Shown: positions 18,102-27,125, counted from the stretch's first letter. The stretch: DNA of 64,000 nucleotides from JAHEFU01 sp020440645 (GCA_020440645.1 JAGRNR010000006.1:1-64000); one strand, 5' to 3'. The notes: a model not told the origin generated them from the letters alone. Made by a program: numbers and translations.

Positions 18102-21100
18102 CTCCACCCTTACGCAGCTTCGCCTGCATGTCGTTGACAAGGCTCATCAGCGTCGGCACCACCAAGAGCGTGAAGATCGTCGAGCTGATCAGGCCGCCGA
18201 CCACCACGATGCCCAGGCCGCGGTACAGCTCGGAGCCGCTGCCCTGTCCCAGTGCCAGGGGTGCCATGCCGAACACCGCCGCCAGCACCGTCATCATGAT
18301 CGGGCGCAGGCGGCTGGCAGCGCTCTTCTGCAGCGCTTCGTTCGGCCCGAGGCCCTGCTGCTGGAAGTTCAGCATCTGCGCGATGATCAGGATTGCGTTG
18401 GCAGCGACGATGCCGGACATGATGATCAGGCCGAGCATGCCGAGCACGTCGAACTGCACCACGCCGTCCGTCAGCCGGTAGGCCAGTGAGATCGCAAGGA
18501 AGCTGCCGCTCCAGGCCAGCGGGATCGTGATCAGCACCACGAAGGGGTAGTAGAACGAACGGAACAGCGCGACCAGCAGCAGGTAGATGATCACCACGGC
18601 GAGGATGCCCTGGAAGATCAGAGACTGGAAGGTGGAGCGCAGCTTGTCAGCCGCCTCACCGAAGCTGATGGTGTAGCCTTCCGGCAGCGTTGCCAGCATC
18701 GGCGTCACCACCTCGTCCTCGGTCAGCTCCAGCGCGGTCTGCGTCGGCAGCTCGGCGCGCGTGTTGACGGTCAGCGAGATGCTGCGCTCGCGGTTGAAGT
18801 GCCGCACACTGGTCGGGCCGGTGCCCTCGCTGATGGCGGCGATCTCGTCGAGGCGCACCAGGCGGCCGTCCGGGCTCTGCAGCAGGATCGCGCCGAGCCT
18901 GTCGCGGCTGTTGATCACGGCCGGGTCGCCGAGGATCTCGAGGTCATACTCACGGCCGGCCTCGGTGTAGGTTGACACCCTGCGCCCGGCGACCATGCTC
19001 TCCACCACGCTGGCAACGTCCGACAGGTACAGGCCCAGTGCGCGGGTGCGGTGCGGGTCGATCTGCACGCGCAGTTCCGGTACACCCTCCACGTAGCTTG
19101 AGCGCACGGCGCTCTGGCCCGGTTCGACGATGTCCTGGCGGGCCAGAAGCTTGCGCTGCAGTTCACCGGCAATCTGGTTGAGGGTCTCCAGCTCAGGGCC
19201 GGTCACCTCGAGCGTGAACTGCTTGTCCTCGATACGGAAGATCGAACGCTGTCCGGGGCGCACATAGTTGAAGCCGGACAATGAACCGCCGGCCTTGCTC
19301 AGCATCGCGATCACCTCGGCGATGTCCGCCGGTGTCGAGTGCTCCTCCTTGAGGCGCACGCCGACCGCGGTGAAACCGCCGGCGATACTGAACACGCTGT
19401 CAACGCGCTCATCGGCCAGCGCGGCCTGCACCAGCGGTTCGAAGGCCTCGATCGTCACATCCGGGCGCTGGCCGACTAGAGACTGGGCCCGGCAGAGGAT
19501 GAAGCCCTGGCTGCCGTTGGGCAGGTAGCTGGCGGCGGGCAGCAGCGCGAAGCTGGCCAGCCAGAGGATGGCAACGGTGGCCAGCAGCGCCAGCCGGCCG
19601 ATGTCATGCATCCGGTTGTGGCTGGTGCAGGCCCAGACCGTGAAGCGCTCGTAGTTGCGCTGCACGAACTCACCGAGCCACTGCAGCTCTATCACGCTCA
19701 GCGTGCGGTGCAGCGCCGGGTTGGTGGTCTCCAGTCGCTTGCGCGCACTTTCACTGCGCAGCAACAGGGCGGCGAAGCTTGGCACGACGGACAGTGTGAC
19801 CAGCAGCGATACCATCACACTGGCAACGATCGCGATCGCGATGTCCTTGAACAGCAGCCCGGCCTCGGTGGTGTTCAGCACGATCGGGATGAACACGGCG
19901 ATGCGCACGAGCGTGATCGACAGCACTGCACCCCAGACCTCCTCCACACCGTCGCGTGCGGCCTGCTTCGGCGGTTTCTTCAGCTCCGTCATGTGGCGCT
20001 CGATGTTCTCCAGCGCCACGATTGCGTCGTCAACCACGAGGCCGACGGCGAATGCCAGGCCGGCCAGCGCGATGATGTTGACACTGCGGTCCAGCGCCAG
20101 CAGCACGAGGAACACGCTAACGAGCGAGATCGGGATGGACAGCACGGTGATCAGGATCGGGCGGCCGGCGCGCAGGAACAGCGCCAGCACGATGCTGGCC
20201 AGCAGCGCACCGATCAGCAGGTCGTGCCAGACCAGGTGGATGCCGTCCTCCACGTAGCGCCGCTCGCTCGACAGCACTTCGATGCGGATGTCCAGTCCCT
20301 GCTTGGCGAACTGCTCGTTGTAGTGGGCGAAGACCTCCTCCACACCCTCGATCGCCTTGACCGTATTGGCACCGCTCTGCTTCTCGATGCGCAGGCTCAG
20401 TGCCGGCCGGCCGTTGATGCGCACCAGCGAGCGGGACTGGTCACGGCCATCGTACACGCGGGCGATGTCAGACAGCAGTGTGTCGCCCGACAGCCCGCTG
20501 CGGACCACCGTGTTGCGCACATCGTCAAGGTTCTGGAAGCGGCCGGTGGTGCGCACCGTGAAGCGGCGCTCGCCCTCATCCAGCAGGCCGCCGCGCGCAT
20601 CGCGGTTCTCCAGCGAGAGCACGCGGGACAGTTCGCTGATGCTGATCCCGCGTGCGGCCATGGCGTTGACATCGGGCTCGACGATGATACGCCGCTCCTC
20701 GGCGCCGGACAGGATTGCGCCGCCCACGCCGTTGACACGCAGGAGCGCCGGGATCACCAGCTCATTGACGGCATCGAAGCGAGCGTTGACATCGCCCTCG
20801 CCAAGCACGCCGCTCCAGAGGATCACGTCGCCAAAGGCGTTGCTGCGCGTGATGCGCGGGCGCTCCGCTGCTTCTGGAATGTCGCGCACGCCCTCCACGG
20901 CGGAGATGATGTTGAACAGGATCTCCTGCGTGTTGGCGGATTCCGCGAAGGTCAGGTTGATGCGGCTCTCTCCCTCATTCGAGTCACTGGTCAGCTGGTA
21001 GAGGTCGGGCAGCGCGGCCAGCTCCTTCTCCAGCTTGTTCGTGATCTGGTCCTCCACCTCAAGCGCGGAGGCACCGGGGTAGCTGGTGCGCACGTTGTAC

Positions 21101-21225
21101 TCGAGCGGGTCGACCTCGGGCTTGAGCTGCACCGGGATCTGCATGTAGGCCAGAACGCTGAAGATCACGAGGATCATCACGCCGACGAACACGGCGTGCG
21201 GGTTGCCAATCGATGCGCGGATCAT
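18097..21225 (-). CDS. RND efflux transporter permease (AcrB/MMPL superfamily, HAE-type)
   Basis: The protein has 1042 residues, normal for an inner-membrane RND pump trimer subunit. The N-terminus MIRASIGNPHAVFVGVMILV is the usual first helix. The two large periplasmic loops are present, and the proton-relay aspartate pair is in VGLVVDDAIVALENIERH. The C-terminal half has GIVAANAILI and the usual MAPLALGQGSG loop. It overlaps the adaptor gene by ATGA. No TolC-type channel gene is in the window. Substrates (drugs, solvents or lipids) cannot be told. The last codons and stop lie inside a REP-like hairpin. Confidence 0.96.
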   Translation of the reverse strand: MIRASIGNPHAVFVGVMILVIFSVLAYMQIPVQLKPEVDPLEYNVRTSYPGASALEVEDQITNKLEKELAALPDLYQLTSDSNEGESRINLTFAESANTQEILFNIISAVEGVRDIPEAAERPRITRSNAFGDVILWSGVLGEGDVNARFDAVNELVIPALLRVNGVGGAILSGAEERRIIVEPDVNAMAARGISISELSRVLSLENRDARGGLLDEGERRFTVRTTGRFQNLDDVRNTVVRSGLSGDTLLSDIARVYDGRDQSRSLVRINGRPALSLRIEKQSGANTVKAIEGVEEVFAHYNEQFAKQGLDIRIEVLSSERRYVEDGIHLVWHDLLIGALLASIVLALFLRAGRPILITVLSIPISLVSVFLVLLALDRSVNIIALAGLAFAVGLVVDDAIVALENIERHMTELKKPPKQAARDGVEEVWGAVLSITLVRIAVFIPIVLNTTEAGLLFKDIAIAIVASVMVSLLVTLSVVPSFAALLLRSESARKRLETTNPALHRTLSVIELQWLGEFVQRNYERFTVWACTSHNRMHDIGRLALLATVAILWLASFALLPAASYLPNGSQGFILCRAQSLVGQRPDVTIEAFEPLVQAALADERVDSVFSIAGGFTAVGVRLKEEHSTPADIAEVIAMLSKAGGSLSGFNYVRPGQRSIFRIEDKQFTLEVTGPELETLNQIAGELQRKLLARQDIVEPGQSAVRSSYVEGVPELRVQIDPHRTRALGLYLSDVASVVESMVAGRRVSTYTEAGREYDLEILGDPAVINSRDRLGAILLQSPDGRLVRLDEIAAISEGTGPTSVRHFNRERSISLTVNTRAELPTQTALELTEDEVVTPMLATLPEGYTISFGEAADKLRSTFQSLIFQGILAVVIIYLLLVALFRSFYYPFVVLITIPLAWSGSFLAISLAYRLTDGVVQFDVLGMLGLIIMSGIVAANAILIIAQMLNFQQQGLGPNEALQKSAASRLRPIMMTVLAAVFGMAPLALGQGSGSELYRGLGIVVVGGLISSTIFTLLVVPTLMSLVNDMQAKLRKGGV

Positions 21226-22565
21226 TTCGCTGCTTCACCGGAGCCAGGCGGGGACTGCTGCTGGATGCGCAGCTTCGCGCCCTCGAACAGGCTCTCCTTG
21301 CCGCGGGTGACAAGCTGGTCACCGGCACTGAGATTGCCTTCCTCCAGCACCACCAGGCCGTCCACGCGCTCCCCGAGCACGACGGGGATGGTCTCGAAGC
21401 CAGGTGGATCCTCACCGCTGGACGGAGCCACGCGATAAACAACCAGGCCCATGCGGCTGTCGTAGGCGGCATCCTGGCTGAACAGCAGGCGCGGGGCCGG
21501 ATCGGTCAGCAGCAGGCGGGCGCGCACGCTCATGCCGGGCAGCAGGCGCGCTTCGCTGGCAGTGACGCGCAGCGGGAACTGGCGGGTGCTGGGGTCGGCC
21601 GCGGCACTGATGCCGGCCACCGTGCCCAGGAACACCTCGTCCGGAATCGCATCTGCGCGCAGTTCGACCGCCGTGCCGTTGCCAATCACGTCGCGCTGTT
21701 GCTCCGGCAGGCTGAACCAGGCTTCCGCCGGTTCGCTGCTGACGAGCTCGGCCAGCGGGCTGCCGGCGTTGACATACTGGCCGACCTCCACCAGCAGCAT
21801 TGTCACAGAGGCATTGAAATCGGCGGCGATGCTGCAGCGCTCAACATCAAGCGCGGCCAGCTCCTGCGCCCGGCGGGCGGACTCCACCCGGGCGGCGGCG
21901 CTGTCAACCTGTTCCTGCCGCGTGCCGGCCAGCAGGCGGTCCAGCACACGCTGTTCCTCCTCAAGCGCGGCCTGGGATTCGCGCAGGGCATTGCGCGCTG
22001 TCACCAGTTCACTTTCGCTGACGACGTTGCCGGCGCTGAGCTGCTCAAGGCGCGCCAGCCGGTCAGCGGCATCATCACGGCCGGCCTCGGCCTGCTGCAC
22101 AGCGGCCTGCTGGGCTGCGATGTCCTCCGGGCGTGAACCGCTGCGGGCTTCAGCCAGCGCCAGCTCGGCCTCATTCAGATTTGCCTCTGCAATCGCGAGC
22201 CGGGCGCGGTATTCACTGTCGTCAATCTGCACGAGCGCCCGGCCGGCGGACAGGCTGTCTCCGACACGCGCGGTGATGCTGTCAATCCGGCCGCTCAGTT
22301 CACTGGCCAGAGTCACCTGCTGCAGCGGGCGCATTTCACCGATCAGCTCAATCGCCGGGGCGTAAGCCAGCTCCTGAACAGTCGTGGTCTTCACGTTGAC
22401 AGGCGGTGGACCGGAAGATGCTCCACCCCCTCCTCCCCCGGAAGCGGGTGCTGGATCCTCATTGCATGCAGTGGCCAGCAGGCAGGCAAGCATTGCCATG
22501 ATGGACAGGATTGGCAGCCGGGCATACCCGGAGGGGCATGCCGGCCGGATGCGTCGCATGCGCAT
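21222..22565 (-). CDS. RND periplasmic adaptor (membrane fusion protein), lipoprotein
   Basis: From the ATG at 22565 the protein has 447 residues. GAGGAAGG directly upstream supports that start over one 22 codons earlier. The signal peptide ends in the lipobox LLATAC. Biotinyl-lipoyl halves (LIGEMRPLQQVTLASELSGRI, then VGQYVNAGSPLAEL) flank an alpha-helical hairpin of about 150 residues with heptad character, and a beta-barrel with membrane-proximal domain follows. It would join the RND permease to an outer-membrane channel. The ATGA overlap with the permease gene shows a two-gene operon. Confidence 0.94.
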   Translation of the reverse strand: MRMRRIRPACPSGYARLPILSIMAMLACLLATACNEDPAPASGGGGGGASSGPPPVNVKTTTVQELAYAPAIELIGEMRPLQQVTLASELSGRIDSITARVGDSLSAGRALVQIDDSEYRARLAIAEANLNEAELALAEARSGSRPEDIAAQQAAVQQAEAGRDDAADRLARLEQLSAGNVVSESELVTARNALRESQAALEEEQRVLDRLLAGTRQEQVDSAAARVESARRAQELAALDVERCSIAADFNASVTMLLVEVGQYVNAGSPLAELVSSEPAEAWFSLPEQQRDVIGNGTAVELRADAIPDEVFLGTVAGISAAADPSTRQFPLRVTASEARLLPGMSVRARLLLTDPAPRLLFSQDAAYDSRMGLVVYRVAPSSGEDPPGFETIPVVLGERVDGLVVLEEGNLSAGDQLVTRGKESLFEGAKLRIQQQSPPGSGEAAK

Positions 22566-22760
22566 GGGCCTTCCTCGGGGCGGTGCGTGGATCTGCTGCA
22601 CCGCGGACTCAACCAGTTGTATCAGCTGCATGTCCGGCCAGCCGGCAAGCCGCGAGGACCTGTTCCGACTGGATTGATCTGAGTATAGCGCCTTGGTGAG
22701 AAGCCAGTATCAATGCGGCAGGCTGCAAACTGTGTGATTTCTGTGGCGAAATGAGACTTG

Positions 22761-23204
22761 TTATGCTGGCGCGCTAAATGAGAACCGGCCAGCCGGACCG
22801 TCGTAAAGGAGTTGACAGTATTGCAGAAGGTCCCGGCCGATCAGGGCATCAAAGTCCTGTCCACTGAATTCCAGAGCACCAACATTGAAATGGTCCGCTG
22901 CCCAGGCTTGATCGGGAAGCCCAATCCTGACGCGATAGATTGGAATCGAGAGGTCGGAATGGCTCGCAGTCCTGAGCGGGATGTACCTGGATGGAGACAA
23001 GCCTATTCCATCCAACAGTGAACTGCAGATGCAAGTCAGAGAAGCTCCTGTATCAATCAGGCCGCAGCAGGAGAAAGGTGCGGGAACATCCATTCCGGAG
23101 GTAAGTATGCTGGATTCCAGTTCCGGTGGAAGGAAGATCCGCATTTCAATTGAGGCTCCGTCCCGCTGGAGTGAAGCTGGAGTCTTCCAGTTGTCAGGCG
23201 TCAT
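22761..23204 (-). CDS. Retropepsin-like aspartic protease (clan AA)
   Basis: The protein has 147 residues from the ATG at 23204; a longer frame to 23264 overlaps the upstream gene heavily. The catalytic motif is CGLIDTGASLTCI, followed by the hydrophobic-hydrophobic-glycine partner in FDALIGRDLLQYC. This is the single-domain arrangement that dimerises to make an active site. Substrate and role are unknown in most bacteria. It follows, and overlaps by 11 bases, a small gene of a type commonly paired with it. The DNA looks less GC-rich than the surroundings, which hints at transfer. Confidence 0.88.
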   Translation of the reverse strand: MTPDNWKTPASLQRDGASIEMRIFLPPELESSILTSGMDVPAPFSCCGLIDTGASLTCICSSLLDGIGLSPSRYIPLRTASHSDLSIPIYRVRIGLPDQAWAADHFNVGALEFSGQDFDALIGRDLLQYCQLLYDGPAGRFSFSAPA

Positions 23205-23445
23205 CAGGCAGTCGCAGGTTGACGAGGCTGACTGGTTGCTGAGATTCAAGGATCTGCTGGACAAGGAAGGGGTCCCGCAGGAATCTCGAGTAGCCGTCTA
23301 TGAAGGCTGCTTCCTCAGAGTCATGGATGGATATTAGCTCCGCACCATGGATGAGCACCCATCTGCCCTGGTGTTCCAGCAGCAGGTCTGGCAACATCCT
23401 GTTGAATGTTTCAGTTTCCCGCTGCAGCTTGAGGCCTGTCATCAT
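23194..23445 (-). CDS. Small DUF5678-like partner of the retropepsin
   Basis: The protein has 83 residues. The sequence EHQGRWVLIHGAELISI, then DSEEAAFIDGYSRF and DPFLVQQI, resembles short proteins in which a GKWVAI..-type strand is followed by a helix and an acidic-residue spacing (DUF5678 type). Such genes often sit directly before retropepsin-like genes. The start has CCGGAG upstream, and TATAGT may be the -10. Either of two adjacent ATG codons could be used. The pair is co-transcribed on the minus strand. Function is unknown. Confidence 0.75.
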   Translation of the reverse strand: MMTGLKLQRETETFNRMLPDLLLEHQGRWVLIHGAELISIHDSEEAAFIDGYSRFLRDPFLVQQILESQQPVSLVNLRLPDDA

Positions 23446-23510
23446 GTCTCCGGATTTGGACTTGTACTTCCTTGAGACTATAACAGATCTGCTTCAGAAG
23501 GATCGCTGGC

Positions 23511-24131
23511 TCAGCCCACCAGGCGCTGCCAGCAGGCCTGGTCCTGCGCGCCATACTCCCGCAGAAGTGCAATCACGTCATCGTCCGTTGCCAGCTGCAG
23601 TGGTGTGCGGCTGTGGTAGGCGCTGCCCTCCACCTGTGCACCATTGCGCAGCAGCAGTTCCACGATGCGGATGTCGCCATTGGCCGCCGAGACGGAAAGT
23701 GCGGTGTTGCCATCATGGTCCGCCGTGTCCACCGGGGCATCGTGTTCCAGCAGCAGTCGCACGATGGTTTCATTGCGCCGCATGGCAGCCAGCAGCAGCG
23801 GGCTGCGGCCCTCGCCGTCGCGTGACTCCACCATCCGCGGGCTGCGCACCAGCTGCCGCACCCGTGGCAGGTGCTCAATCCAGACCATGATGTGCAGCAC
23901 GCTGCCATCCTCATCCAGCACCTCGCGCAGTTCAGCGCCATGGTGCAAAAGGAAGCGGGCCGCCTTCGCGCAGTCGTGCAGCACGGCGGTCAGGAAGGGG
24001 GTCATGCCGGTGCGGTCCCGGCAATTGATGTCCACGCCGTTACTGATCAGCTCGCGCAGCAGCGGCAGGTCGCCGGCGGCGCTGGCGGAGAACAGGCGTT
24101 GTTGCAGGTCGAAATACAGCATATCCATCAC
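23511..24131 (-). CDS. Ankyrin-repeat protein
   Basis: The protein has 206 residues and about five ankyrin repeats filling the chain (for example DLPLLRELISNGVDINCRD, TGMTPFLTAVLHDCAKAARFLL, DGNTALSVSAANGDIRIVELLL). There is no signal peptide or membrane segment, so it is probably cytoplasmic and binds proteins. CGGAGG lies upstream of the ATG, and a perfect TATAAT is at 24174-24179. An adjacent in-frame ATG one codon in is equally possible. It follows no evident operon. Confidence 0.9.
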   Translation of the reverse strand: MMDMLYFDLQQRLFSASAAGDLPLLRELISNGVDINCRDRTGMTPFLTAVLHDCAKAARFLLHHGAELREVLDEDGSVLHIMVWIEHLPRVRQLVRSPRMVESRDGEGRSPLLLAAMRRNETIVRLLLEHDAPVDTADHDGNTALSVSAANGDIRIVELLLRNGAQVEGSAYHSRTPLQLATDDDVIALLREYGAQDQACWQRLVG

Positions 24132-24173
24132 GGTCTCAACCCTCCGTTAGGAACTGCAGCCTGAGCTGGGTTG

Positions 24174-24179
24174 ATTATA
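24174..24179 (-). promoter_or_regulatory. -10 element (TATAAT) for ankyrin gene
   Basis: A perfect TATAAT on the minus strand lies 42 bases before the start at 24131. The transcript would have a short leader containing the CGGAGG ribosome-binding site. No clear -35 is seen. Confidence 0.5.
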
Positions 24180-24213
24180 ACGTGATCAGTTTGATGAATC
24201 AGTGGGGATTCAG

Positions 24214-24462
24214 TTAAGGCCAGTCCCTTCTGCATTTTCCGGAGTGCCGAATGTTTCCGCACCAATACATGCCGGGATAGAGGTACATGTGCCTGCAGGA
24301 TGGACACAGGCCGTGGAGTTCCTGCAGCTCGTCCTGCATAGGAGTTGCAAAAGTGAAGGCGGAAGCTCCAGTTGCAGCGTATGTAATCGGACTCATCAGG
24401 CCAAGCAGCAGAACTACAACTACTGTCCCCAAGCGCAGGCCGAGTCGACGATATGTCTGCAT
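24214..24462 (-). CDS. Small secreted cysteine-containing protein
   Basis: The protein has 82 residues. An N-terminal signal peptide (GTVVVVLLLGLMSPITYAATG) is followed by about 50 residues with CPSCRHMYLYPGMYWCG and GKC. The four cysteines are spaced so that they could bind a metal or form disulfides. The ATG at 24462 is exactly seven bases after TAGAAT with no Shine-Dalgarno, so the message is probably leaderless; this is the main reason to accept so short a gene. I recognise no family. Confidence 0.6.
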   Translation of the reverse strand: MQTYRRLGLRLGTVVVVLLLGLMSPITYAATGASAFTFATPMQDELQELHGLCPSCRHMYLYPGMYWCGNIRHSGKCRRDWP

Positions 24463-24469
24463 CAACTGG

Positions 24470-24475
24470 ATTCTA
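24470..24475 (-). promoter_or_regulatory. -10 element (TAGAAT) for small secreted protein
   Basis: TAGAAT is followed by seven bases and the ATG at 24462 on the minus strand, giving a leaderless arrangement. Confidence 0.45.
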
Positions 24476-24491
24476 ACACCGCTTAAGTGGT

Positions 24492-25082
24492 TCAGCGTGG
24501 CGGATAGGGGACATCGGGCCGGCTGCCGGCGCAGGCTGCACCCATCTTCGAGGGTGGGTTGAGCTGCTCCAGCGGTTCATCGGGAGCCTTCGCGTCCAGC
24601 AGGCTGTCCGGGTCCAGCAGCGGCAGTCCTCCCGGTTCGATGTTCAGGCGTAATTTCCCTGTCAGCTCAACCCAGCGATCCTGCTGGAGGCTGCCAGTGT
24701 CATCCGGCAAGGTTCCAAGGGCAATCACAGCCGGGACGCTGTGGCCGGGACAGCAGTCCACCACATAGCGGTACAGCACGTAGTCGCCCGGCTGGGGTGC
24801 TCCGGCGGACTGGGGCAGCCATTGTTCGCTGCCATCGCAACGGTGCAGGCGGCCGGTGATCCGTACATTGCGGGCCGGGCCGACGGCGGACCAGGCATAG
24901 ACAGTTGCGAATCCCACATCGAGGTATTCGGCTTGCTGTCCCGAGTCAGCAGCGGATACTGCATCGACGGTATCCACACTTCCGTCACCTTCCACGTTGT
25001 CGCGTGTGCAGGCGGCACACAGCAGGATGGCCAGTCCGACCAGGATGGCGGGTTTGAATCGATGCCGCAGTCTCGATGACAT
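24492..25082 (-). CDS. Lipoprotein with DUF1980/YcgQ-like domain
   Basis: The protein has 196 residues. The signal peptide ends in LLCAAC, so it is lipid-anchored. The mature part carries VVDCCPGHSVPAVIALG followed by DRWVELTGKLRL and a closing DAKAPDEPLEQLNPP. This order (paired cysteines, then a tryptophan-centred strand, then a proline-rich end) resembles the C-terminal domain of the YcgQ/DUF1980 family, normally fused to a membrane domain; assignment is by eye. The ATG at 25082 is seven bases after TACATT, so leaderless. A much longer frame to 25709 is only the antisense of the next gene. The two genes are divergent. Confidence 0.75.
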   Translation of the reverse strand: MSSRLRHRFKPAILVGLAILLCAACTRDNVEGDGSVDTVDAVSAADSGQQAEYLDVGFATVYAWSAVGPARNVRITGRLHRCDGSEQWLPQSAGAPQPGDYVLYRYVVDCCPGHSVPAVIALGTLPDDTGSLQQDRWVELTGKLRLNIEPGGLPLLDPDSLLDAKAPDEPLEQLNPPSKMGAACAGSRPDVPYPPR

Positions 25083-25089
25083 ATTCATT

Positions 25090-25095
25090 AATGTA
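25090..25095 (-). promoter_or_regulatory. -10 element (TACATT) for DUF1980-like lipoprotein
   Basis: TACATT is seven bases from the ATG at 25082 on the minus strand. There is no ribosome-binding site, which fits a leaderless message. Confidence 0.4.
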
Positions 25096-25169
25096 TCCCA
25101 CCCAGGCGCACCGGCTGCCCCTCCGGCAGGGCGGCGGTGATAAAATCGTGCCCTCAACGGAGGAAGGAT

Positions 25170-25838
25170 ATGCGTATTCTCGCAAGCACACTGTTCATCC
25201 TGCTGCTGCTGGCCGGCAGCGCCATGGCCCAGATGTCCGACGACGACTATGTGGACCATTACTTCGGCACGCAGCTGCTGATCACCATGCAGGAGCGTCC
25301 CTACAACTATGACGCCGGCGAGTGGTGGGGCCAGTCCCTGCCCATGCAGCTGACTGACTACGACAACAGCTACCTGGCAGGCGTGGTGAATGCCGGCCGC
25401 ATCGCGAAGGGCGACGAGAACCTGGTCAACGACCCCAATAGCGTGCTGCTGCTCGGCTACGAAATCGAGACGGAAGGCGGCTACCAGTACGACATCAGCT
25501 TCCGCGGCATCCGTCCGAGCGAGGTCAAGATCCTGCTCAAGGCGCTGTCCATGCCGGACAGCGTGCTCGCCGGAGCGAAAGTTGAGTACATGCCGCTGAT
25601 GACCACCACCTTTGGATACTACGGGAGCATGGAGGAGGAGCCGCAGATGATCACGATCGGCGACATGAGCTTTCCGCTTGAGCTGGACATGGCGGCCAGC
25701 GGCCTGCACGACACCTTCGTGGAGATGTTCCGCAAGAGCCTCGGCAAGGAAGTGATGATCGACATCTACTATGGCCAGAGCCTCGGGCAGTATGGCAATT
25801 CCTGTGACCTGACCGTCACGGCGACCATCAACGAATAG
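25170..25838 (+). CDS. Secreted protein of unknown function
   Basis: The protein has 222 residues. The ATG at 25170 follows an excellent GGAGGAAGG. The signal peptide is cleaved after about SAMA, leaving a mature protein with no further hydrophobic helix, probably periplasmic. It is rich in Asp, Tyr and Met, and a predicted mix of strands and helices (VKILLKALSMPDSVLAGAKVEY) gives no recognisable family. GATAAAATC about 30 bases upstream looks like a promoter -10. Seventeen bases separate it from the next gene, so the two form an operon. Confidence 0.85.
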   Translation: MRILASTLFILLLLAGSAMAQMSDDDYVDHYFGTQLLITMQERPYNYDAGEWWGQSLPMQLTDYDNSYLAGVVNAGRIAKGDENLVNDPNSVLLLGYEIETEGGYQYDISFRGIRPSEVKILLKALSMPDSVLAGAKVEYMPLMTTTFGYYGSMEEEPQMITIGDMSFPLELDMAASGLHDTFVEMFRKSLGKEVMIDIYYGQSLGQYGNSCDLTVTATINE

Positions 25839-25855
25839 GCAAGGCCCGGTTCGAC

Positions 25856-27067
25856 ATGAGCAAGAAGGAAAACAAAGCGGCGCTGAAGCTGGCCCCGGAG
25901 GCCCTGTTCATCTTCGGGCTGGTGGCGGTCGTGGGCTGGTATGCAGCCTGGCGGATATTCAATCCTCCGGTGAATACAGGCACTACGCAGTCCGAGCAGC
26001 AGGCGGAGCAGGCGCTGAAGGACCTCGAGAAGCAGCTTGAGCAGAAGCCCGTGCTTGACTCACCGGTGCGCGATGAGTTGGCTGAGTTCTACAAGCGCCT
26101 GGCCGAAGTCGCCCCGACCTATGTCACGCGCGAGGTGCAGTGCCCGCTGGACAATACGCCGCTTGCGCTGCCGGTTTCCAAGATCAATGAGGCCGGCCAG
26201 CGGATGGACAATTCCGTTGGCGGGATTGCTTCGGACTTCATGAAGATCGCGGTCGGTCCGCCGGCAGGCAGCACCGCGATGCCGGATGTGCTGGTGCAGC
26301 AGTGGGAACAGCTGCCGGTGACCTGCCCGGACTGCCTCAACACCTACCAGGAGCAGGACCTCAACAACCTGCGCTGGCCGGAGCGCCTGGCGCAGCTGCG
26401 GGAGAACTGGGACCTTGCCCAGCTCAGCCCAGCCCTGGCTAGAATTGACTCCACTGAGTGGACACCGGACCTGGTGCAGTTTGACCATTACCTCTCCACC
26501 AGTGCCGCCGGGACTGAGCATATCGAACGCGGCTGGACCGCACTGAGCGGGGCCTACGCCTCGAACTTTTCAGTCTGGTCCGGTGAGCATGGCTATTACA
26601 TCCCGGCGGCGGCCTTCTATGCGCTGGCTGCCTCGGAATTCCAGACAGCGATCGACCTTGACTGGGAGGGCCTGCCGGACAAGAGCAAGGCCGAGACCGT
26701 GATGGCGCTGCTGGTCTGCCAGCGCCTGCTGGGCCGCGCGGATGACGCCAGGGCAACAATTGAGCTGGCCCGGCAGGTGGTGCAGAACGAGCCCGCAATG
26801 CTGCCCGCGCTCGAGATGGAGGAGAAGTACTTGAACGAGGGCCGCTTCTCACTGGAGCGGGTCAACCTCGAGAACCGTCCGGCACCGCCGATCGGCTGGC
26901 AGCTCGACCTGATGCTGCCTGCGATGAACGGACATATCAGCGAATTCCGCGAGCAGTGGGCCGTACTGCTCTCAACTGACGAGATCGTGGCTGCAATCAA
27001 CGAGCGGATTGCTGCGGTTGCTGCACGGAATTCAGGTTCCGGCGAGGACAAGGGCTGGAACCAGTAG
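25856..27067 (+). CDS. Membrane-anchored protein with paired CxxxC/CxxC motifs
   Basis: The protein has 403 residues. One transmembrane helix near 17-35 (ALFIFGLVAVVGWYAAW) is followed by a coiled-coil-like linker of about 40 residues. Two half-sites, REVQCPLD and VTCPDCLNTYQEQDL, lie about 60 residues apart and could form a zinc ribbon similar to that in DUF2225-type proteins. The C-terminal 200 residues are helical, perhaps TPR-like (ALLVCQRLLGRADDARATIELARQV). It lies 17 bases after the secreted-protein gene. Function is unknown. Confidence 0.85.
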   Translation: MSKKENKAALKLAPEALFIFGLVAVVGWYAAWRIFNPPVNTGTTQSEQQAEQALKDLEKQLEQKPVLDSPVRDELAEFYKRLAEVAPTYVTREVQCPLDNTPLALPVSKINEAGQRMDNSVGGIASDFMKIAVGPPAGSTAMPDVLVQQWEQLPVTCPDCLNTYQEQDLNNLRWPERLAQLRENWDLAQLSPALARIDSTEWTPDLVQFDHYLSTSAAGTEHIERGWTALSGAYASNFSVWSGEHGYYIPAAAFYALAASEFQTAIDLDWEGLPDKSKAETVMALLVCQRLLGRADDARATIELARQVVQNEPAMLPALEMEEKYLNEGRFSLERVNLENRPAPPIGWQLDLMLPAMNGHISEFREQWAVLLSTDEIVAAINERIAAVAARNSGSGEDKGWNQ

Positions 27068-27071
27068 GCAC

Positions 27072-27099
27072 TTGGCGGCCAGGCCGCTGGTGCTAGAAT
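27072..27099 (+). promoter_or_regulatory. Sigma70-type promoter for M42 peptidase
   Basis: TTGGCG (27072-27077) and TAGAAT (27094-27099) are separated by 16 bases. A leader with CAGGAGG precedes the ATG at 27126. Confidence 0.65.
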
Positions 27100-27125
27100 C
27101 GGATGTTCAGGAGGACTAGGAAGGC

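Noticed and set aside
19606..21438. 610-codon open frame on the plus strand
   Set aside because: It is opposite the RND permease and crosses into the adaptor gene. The product is His/Gln/Asp-rich without domains.
24492..25709. Long form (405 codons) of the DUF1980-like lipoprotein
   Set aside because: The N-terminal half is only the complement of the secreted-protein gene at 25170. The signal peptide and lipobox begin at 25082.
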